Below are positions 15,001 through 24,000 of a DNA stretch of 62,613 nt, piece by piece. The DNA is from Candidatus Margulisiibacteriota bacterium (GTDB lineage Bacteria > Margulisbacteria > WOR-1 > JAHJIW01), in assembly GCA_018823125.1 (NCBI GenBank), contig JAHJIW010000019.1:1-62613 (forward strand). Reading direction: 5' to 3'. Numbering within the stretch: position 1 is the stretch's first letter; each line of letters begins with the position of its first letter. The notes beneath the pieces were generated by a model, which saw only the letters and a program-made list of their open reading frames with translations, did not search any database and was not told the origin of the DNA. Both the position numbers and the translations under genes were made by a program.

Positions 15001-18000
15001 ATTTGTTACCGTAATATTTGCAGAGGTTGAATTATTTTCAACCATTCCAAATTTATTTTTTACAATGGTGTTGCGATCAATCGTGACATAGCGTGAGCCG
15101 GTATTAATATCTTCCATAACTATGGAACCGTAATAATTTCCGGCAAAAGGATTCTGCGGGCAATCGCGGAGCACGTTTTTAGTAATAAATACTGTATTAT
15201 TCCATCCATCAACGTAAATATTTCTGTATTCATTGTCATGGATGTTACACGATTCAATCGTAACCGGACCGGCTGAAGCACCACTGGAAAGGTGAATTCC
15301 ATTGTAGAGACTGAAAACTTCACAGGATGATATTTGTACCGCAGTTGTGGCGGATCCGGAGGCGTCTACATAAATACCGGTACCGCCGGGAGCGGCCGCA
15401 GAATTTTCGATTGCGCAGTTTTGTATGGTAATTTGTGACCCAAATACAGTTATGCACATGGGGGCGCCGCTGCTTGAATTGAGGTATAGCGAATCGATGG
15501 TGGTAAAGTCAGCGGTATTAAAGATATTACTGCTGCCTCCTTCGAAAGTTGTCCAGGCTGTTCCGGCTCCGATGTAGGTTTTGTCAGGACCCAGATTAAT
15601 CGGAAAAGATTCGCTGGATCCGGTCATGGAGGTGGTATATTCTCCGGTGGCAATATGAATAATAGCTTTTATGCCGGTTAGAGATTCGGCCCAGGTAAGG
15701 GTCTGCCACGGGTTATTTATGCTTCCGTCTCCAACCAGGTTACCTTCGGTAGTTGCAGCATTAACATAATAATGTGGGCCGGCATAAGCGGCTTCAATGG
15801 TAAAGCTGGCGGTGCCTTCGTCCGAAGCAATCCAACCGGCAGCGTCTTGTACCAGAACTTTGACAAAGGCTTCATTGGTTGGATTGTTAGGAACCAACCA
15901 GAGATATGATCCATCGTTGGCTTCGTTAGTGACAATATTATTCCAGGTTGCCTTATTATTGATTGAATACTGAATTCTGATCGGAGTTGCTTCCAGACTA
16001 ATATTATCCGAAGCTTCCCAGGTGATGGGGTAGAAAGTATTCCCGGTTAATATTTCTCCTCCGATGGGTTGTCCAAGGTTAACTTGTGGAGGAGTGGAAT
16101 CAATTGTAAAGTATGCATTGCTCTCATCGGTAGCGATGTTATGCCACGGCGAATCGTCCACGGCTTCAACTTTAACTAAGGCTTCGGTAGTAGTTATATA
16201 AGGAAGTTTCCAGTCATAAACACCATCGTTAGCTTCGTTGGTGGCAAGTGTTAGCCAACCGCCGCCGGTCGTATAAGAAATTCTAATATAATCGATTCCA
16301 GATTCGTCGGTGGCGAACCAAGTAACATCAATATGATTTCCACCTTTGTATATTTCGCCGCCGTTGGGGGCTTCAACCGTTACGGTTGGGCCAACCAAAT
16401 CTTCGGTAAATTCAAAGGCGGCTTCGAGAGTTCCAATTTGACCGTCCGTATTTCTAACGTCTACCTCAATGGTGCCGGCGATGTGGGCGGGGGTAGTGGC
16501 AGTGACCGTATTTGAATTTATATATTGAATTCCAGTAGCCGCAGTCCCGCCAAATCTTACTTGCAGGGTGCCGCCGGTTTCGTTGGTGCCGACATAAGTG
16601 GTGATGGTTGGGTTGGCATATTTTCTTACTCTTATATCGTCAACGTAATAGACCGTGCCGCCGCGTACTGCTACGAGATCAAAAGACGAGAAACTTGAAT
16701 CAGTACGCTCAGGTACGTTTGATAGCGGATTGTGATCCATATCATAAAGGTTTAAGTAAAAGCTACCTCCCGATTTCATAATAAATTCAGATTTGTACCA
16801 GCTTAGTTCAGGAGGATCATAAGCAACCGTGCTTCCAATTGTGGTGGGGTTGGCATTATCTCTTTCTTCGATGGCGATGGTATTGGCGTGATTTACAAAG
16901 AAACCGTAACCATCATAAACGGTGGTTTTCTCAATTGATAAACGGTCGTAATTAGTGCCGCTGAAACGATATATCCTGGCGTCAAAAACGTGATCTAAAC
17001 CAATAGTGGTGCCTAGCGATCGCCATCCTCCGTTTGGATCGCCGGCGTTGTACTTTTGTAGGGAATAGTTACTGGTTACGCCGGGTGGTGGTGCTGGATC
17101 AGCAATAATTCCAACTGAACCTGATTCATATTGTACCCACCCATCAATGTTGCCATCTTCAAAGTCGTCAAAGAAAATAAAAGTATCGGTACCACTACTT
17201 TGGGAGGCGTCACTTAAATTTCCGTATCGCATATAAATGGTATTTTCACCATTTAGAATTTCAGGGATTTTAACCCAGATCCTGGTATTAGGTGTATTGG
17301 TGCCAACTTCGATCCAGTAGGGGAGAGAGGTAGACTCATCTGAAGCATAAAATCTTATGTCTCCGCCATCGGATCTCATTTTGCCTTCGCCAATGATAGC
17401 CGCGGTATTTAATTCTACCAATACTTGGAAATCAGTTTGGGCCGTGCCGTCATTAGTAACGGTAATCGTTCTTTGATATCCGCTCGGTAAAAAGTTGCTA
17501 CCTGAAATAGTAACTGCAGTTCCACCCAAGGTTGGCCCACTTTCGGGAGTAACAACGGTAACGGTCGGTGGAGGATAAGTAATTTCAAAACCATCTGTGA
17601 GCGTGTCGGTTTTAGTATTTGGATTAGTTACGACTACACTCCAGTATCCGAGGGCTGCCCCGTTTAAATCAAAGTCTGCGGTAAGTTGAGTATCGCTAAT
17701 AAAAGTTACATCGGTGCCGTCAATGTCTGATTCACCAGTTTTGGTTAATTTTACAGCAGCCCCGTCGGCAAAAGTTTCACCAGTAATTACTACGTCGTTT
17801 AGTATTTCATCATTATTTCCGGTATTGGGTGAAATTGAATAAACCGAGGGAGGTGTAATGTAGTAAATGGTGAAGTCTCCATTCGATTCATCGGTGGCGA
17901 TGCTTCCCAGAATTTCCATTTTAATCCGAGCTTCGGTGGTTGGATCATTTGGAACTAACCAGGCATAAGGGCTGGTTGCAGATTCGTTAGTGGCGATTAA

Positions 18001-21000
18001 GGTATAAGTATTTCCTCCATCAACTGAATAGTAGAAGTTTGCAGAAGTTGGACTACCGTTAACTTCAAAAGTAATATAGTTAGTAACAGTTGCTTCCCAG
18101 GACTCTCCGCCGTTAGGAGTTATGATGGTAACTTGGAAGGAAAGACCTTCAATGGTTCCGTAAGCTCCCATATTAGTTCCGGTTGGAGTTCCTGTGCCGG
18201 CACATGGTGAATCTTCGTAGAGACGATAGTCATTCCCAGAAGTGTCAACAAAGGCGGAGTTTAATGAGATATCCCCTGTTTTATCTCCCACAGTTCCGAC
18301 ATAAAGTGTTTCACAGCCATAGATATCGTTATATTGAGAATTTAAGGTGCCGGCGGTTTGATAGAGCCCTCGACTACCCGCGGCGCCGCCGGTTCCGCCC
18401 GCATCATCCGGATCATTGGCAATAATTGTATTTTTAACGTTAGCGGTGCCGGAGTTTACATGAACACCGTTAGTATTTTTAATAATGGTGTTTTGATTTA
18501 AGGTGGTGGTTCCGGTATTGCCGTTTGCAGAATAAATTCCGTCAGTAGTACTCCTTACTTCATTAGAAGTAATTGTGCCGTTGGATGATTGGCTGAATCT
18601 AATGCCGGCGTCAGTACCGGTTCCCGCACCCTGAATAATATTACTTTTGATAGTGAAACCGCTGTTATACCAAATATCTACTACTACATAATTAGTAGTT
18701 CCCTCAATGGTGTTATTTTCTAGAGTAAAGCCGTCTGCATTCCCGTTGAAAACTATCCCGTAACTATTACCGCTTCCGGTTCTAATGTAATTATTGGTTA
18801 TAATCGCGTTGGTTCCATCAATTTCTATACATTCATTTCCGTCATTACTTGAATAAATGGTGTTGCCGTTTATGAAAGCATTAGTACTGTTGCTTTCAAT
18901 ATTGATTGAACATTGTTTACCGCTACGGTTAATTATGTTATTTAAAATGTCGCAATCGTCGCCTTCGACGTAGAGGCAGTACATTGCATTGGTAGTAGTT
19001 GAAAAATTAATTGTAATCCCTTCGATCGTGCAAGTATCGCCAAGTTGAAGTACATGTTGAGCATTAGTTTCTGCATCCAGGGTTGCGGTGCTGGTAGCAT
19101 ATTGAAGAATTTGAGTATAGGATCCCGTTTTTATTGGAAAAGATTCTCCATTGCCGTCATTGTAGAGCCCATCCATGACGTAGATAATTCCTTCGGTTGT
19201 GGAAACGGCGTGAGTTATGCTTCTCCAGGGGTTGTCAATTGATCCGTTTCCGGTGGTGTCGTTTCCGGTTCCACTTACATAGCCCTCGGTGGTTATTCCT
19301 GAACTTTCTCCGATGGCCGGGTACCTGCCCATAAAAGTCCCGTCATCCGCTGCATTTTTACAAGGTGAATCAGAATAAAGATAGAAATTATTATTTGTTG
19401 GATTTACAAAGCGAGGATATTGAGCAATTTGATCGTTTGCACCTTGGGAGAAGGTTCCGTCATAGTTAGTATCGTTGTTATAAATGTTATTGTAGTTTTC
19501 ATTTACCGTTCCGCCGGTTCGATAGATACCTCGGCTCCCGTTTGTAAAATCATTTAAATAAGGCGAGGCGCTGATAATATTGTTCCTGATATTAGCGGTA
19601 GCCGTTGTGATATAAATTCCGTTCGAAGTAAATTTAACAATAGTATTTTCTTTAATATTGAAGGTGCCGCTGTTGCCAGCCGCCAAATTGATCCCGGTAT
19701 CAACATTTCTTACTTCGTTGGAAGTAACGGTACCATTTACACAGTAACTAAACCGAATGCCAAAATCAGTATATGACCCGGCTCCGACAATTAAGTTATT
19801 ATTGAGAGTTACATTGTCAGCATAGGTACCGACGGTTATTAAATCATAGTTGTGACTGCCGATGATAGTATTGCTTTGCAAGGTAGAGCCATCTGCCAGG
19901 TTTCCAAATATTATGCCGCTGCTGTTTCCGCTACCGGTATTGATCTCGTTATTTCTAATAATTGCACTTGCACCATTAACATCTATACAATAATTTCCAG
20001 CACCGCTGGCATTAACGATGTTGCCGGTAATCAATGCATTGGTGCTATTATTTTCAAATTTGATCGAGCATTGTTGGCCGCTACGGTTAATTGTATTGTT
20101 GAAAACAGAACAGTTATCACCTTCAGAGTAGATACAATAATTATCATTGGTGGTAGTAGTTGATCTGATGATAAGCCCCTCAATGGTACAAGAATCACCC
20201 AGAACAAATACATGCTGATTTGCGGCATCATTATTGGCTGCGTCAACCGTGGCGGTACTGGTGTTGTATTGAAGGACTTGAGTATATACCCCGGTGTTGA
20301 TGGGGAAAGTTTCGCCATTGGCGGTATTGTAAAGACCATCCATGACGTAGATAGTGCCTTCGGTAGTGGCTACGGCGTAGGTAATACTTCTCCAGGGATT
20401 ACCAAGTGAACCGTCTCCGGTGGTGTCATTTCCTGATCCACTTACATAACCTTCGGTGGTTATTCCAGAACTATATGCGACCGGAGGATAAGCTCCCATG
20501 TATGCGATTCCCGCCGCTGGATTTACACAGGGTGAATCACTATAAAGATAGTAATTGTTGTTGTCCGGATCAACAAAGCGAGGATACTGAGTTAGCTGGT
20601 CGGTTGAGTCTAGTATTAAGTCGTAAGAGGAGGTGTCATTGTTGTATATGTTATTGTAACCTTCAGAAACACTGCCGGCTTGGTGATAAATTCCAACACT
20701 TCCATCGGTAAAGCTAGTTAAACTTGGAGCGGCGCTAATAATATTTTTGGTGATCGAAGCGGTGCCTCCGGTAGTATTAATGCGAATTCCGTCGCTGGAA
20801 TATTTTGTGATGGTGTTATTGTATATTGATATGCTAGGGCAATTATTGGCAAGCAAAATACCGTCTGTCATGCTTCTGATTTCATTGGATGAAATGGTAA
20901 CTGTAGAATTAGTTATTTCAATACCTATAGCAGGCCAAGCTCCTATTCCTCCGCCAATTATTTTATTTTGAGTTATGTGCCCGTTGGAACTAGTGGCATA

Positions 21001-24000
21001 GATTAAGTTATACGCAGGACTTCCTTCGATGGTATTGCTTTGCACTGTAAATCCGTCTGAATTACTGAGAAAGTAAAAACCGCTAGAAGTGGCATTGGAG
21101 CCAGGATAAACCGTGTTATAACTAAAGGTTGAGTTTGCCCCGTCAATGTAAAGACACTGGCTAGCACCCGCGGCGTTAATCGTGTTGCCGGTTATTAGTG
21201 CATTGGTGCCACTAGATGTACTTTGTATTGATCTTGAATTGCCGCTACGATTAATAATATTATTTATAATTTTGCAGTTGCTAGAGTTAATATATACTGG
21301 GACATAATTATAGTCGGATACGGTTTTACTAATCGTCAGTCCTTCAATGGTGCAGTTACTACTGCTTACGTTAAATACATGTTGAGAAGTTCCGGCGCCG
21401 TTTACATTTGCGGTTCCGGTGTCCGGCCCCACAATTTTGCGGGTAGTACTTAAAGTAATCGGGAAGGTCTCAACTGAACCGGGCATGGTTGCAGAGTATT
21501 CACCGGTAGCGACATGAATAGTATTTCCCGCCGAAGATTGAGAAAGTGCGTAAGTAATGGTTTGCCATGGGTTACCGTAACTACCGTCGCCGGTAATATT
21601 ACCGGAGGTAGCATTGGCGTCCACATAATAATCCGGACCGGGAGATTCAGTTGTGCCATTAATATCGTTTAAGGTCATGCTATTAAAATAATCATCGTAG
21701 GCAAAAATCTTCATAAAATATTGAGTGTTGGCAAGAAGGCCCGTAACTGTGGTTGATGTAGAGGCGAGACCCGCTAAATTAGCATCGTTAGTTTTAGTCC
21801 AATCATCGGCAGAACCGGTTTGATTTTCGACATCGGCTTCGATAGTGCCGTACCAGATTATATATTGAGAGTATGCTTCGCTGGAGAATGGATCGTTAGC
21901 TGCGGTCCAGGTAAGCGAGATACTATTTGTGTCTTGGGTATTAACCTGGAAATCAGCTAATCCGGTGGGCGCGGTCGTGTCCCAGATAAAACCTGAAGAT
22001 TCGATTGTCCCGCTGATGACTTCGAGAGAGTAGGACATGGCGGTGACTCTGATCTTGGCCTCGGTAGTTTCGATTCCGGTAATACTTGAAATGTCCCAGT
22101 TAGTTGAAGTGACCGTATTAGCTCCGGCAGAAGTTTCAATGTAGTGTTCAGCTGTACCAACTTGATAAGTATTGGTGTTAATTACCCAAGGGTCACCTTG
22201 GGTAGCCCAGGTGTCAGCGTCTAGTGTGGAGAGGGTAGTGGCCCGGTTCCAGGTTGTGCCGGCATCAGTAGAATATTCGACTATGGCGATAAGATCATTT
22301 TTGTCTCCGGGATGATCAGCTTCAAAGGTAAGAATATTTTTGCCCTCTACCCCCGGAAGCTGCATGGCCGAAACCGAATTAATTTGCGCATAGTAACCGA
22401 AGATGGTTCCAACTTCGCCGTACTCGGCGCCAGAATTACCTCTGGTTCCACGCGTAACCGTAGCATTAGTGACTGTACAATATTCAATATAGTCAGTGGC
22501 TAAAAATGCAATTCTTCCGCCGCCACCACCACCCCCCCCGCTGCTACTGCTTCCGGCGCTCCCGTTTCCTCCATTAGCTTGGGTGATTCCGCATCCGATA
22601 ATGCGGGGAGCATCTAGTTTAATTGAACCGCCGCTGCCGCCTCCGGCATATGTCCAACCAGCAGTTGCATTTCCCGCATTAGTATAGATTGCTCCGTAAT
22701 GATAGATAGTATCAGAGGCAGTGAGAAGAACTAATCCACCGCCGGTGCCGCCTGCAGTGCGGCCGCCTCCGCTACCATGCATAACTGGGTTGGAATAACT
22801 TTCGTAAGTTGGGCCGCGGGTTCCATTAACTGGATAGCCCAAGCCACCGAGTCCTCCGTGACTGGCTCCAGCTCCGCTGAGGCCGGATGCCACGCTGCCG
22901 CCGGGTCCTTGTTGTGCTGAAAAACCTTTTTCACTGCAATAAAAATTGGTACTTGCGTCAACGATGATATTAATCGCATTATCAATAATGGTGTTAGCAT
23001 AGATATCGCAATTATTAAAAGTTACATTTACGTTGTTATTTAAGGTGAAAGCTTCAGTGGTAGGGGTGCCGACGCTGATGCTTGAATTAGTAAAGGTAAG
23101 ATCATTACTGGTTTCAAAAGAAACACTGCCGCCAATCGCAAAAATATTGCCGGTAAAGACAAAAGTATCGGCAATAAAATGTAACAAAGTATTATTACTT
23201 GGATACCAATTGGCAGTTTCAAAGTTCATGTTATTAGTAGAAGTTAAGGTAAATGATTCCTGCGTAGCCATTAGGTAAGCGGCGTTTTTGAAATAACAGT
23301 TGTTATAATTTTCGCTGGTAGTTTGGAAGTCAATGCCGTCAAAGACAAAAAGTTCATTGGTGTCTTTATCGTACCAGACTCCTGAGCCGTAGTAACCGTT
23401 AGCACCGCCAACCTGACCGGAACCGCTTCTGGCATCGGTAGCTGAATCCATATTGTCTTGAGAAAGAGAAGTTGTGTTGAACTGTAATAGCATTCTTCCG
23501 CCACCGCCGCCACCGGGACCGCTGGATGCTGCCCATCCGCCGTTTCCTCCCTTAACCGTGATTGTGCCGGCACCCTTATAATCATTACAATTGATATTTA
23601 CCGTACCACCCGAGCCCCCACCCCCATAATTTCCGCCGTTACTGCCATCTGCGGTAATTGTTCCTTCATGAGAAACGGTTCCCGAAGCAGAAAGTATGAT
23701 ATAACCACCACCTGTGCCTCCGTTTGCATTGCCGCCGCCGCTTCCCGGTAGACAGGGATTAAACGGATTTTCGTAGGTTGGTCCGGTATTGGAGGAAGAA
23801 CCACTGCCACGCGGTCCTCCAACTCCGCCATGGGAGCCACCGTTGCCATCCGTGCTGCCTCCCGGACCGGCGGATTTAAGATATCCCATTGCATCTGCAT
23901 TAATGGTTGAATTGGAATCGATCATTATGTTTACCGCGTTGTCAAGAATTGTGTTGGCATTGACAGTGCTGTCGGTAAAAGCAAAAGAAATGTTGCTTGA

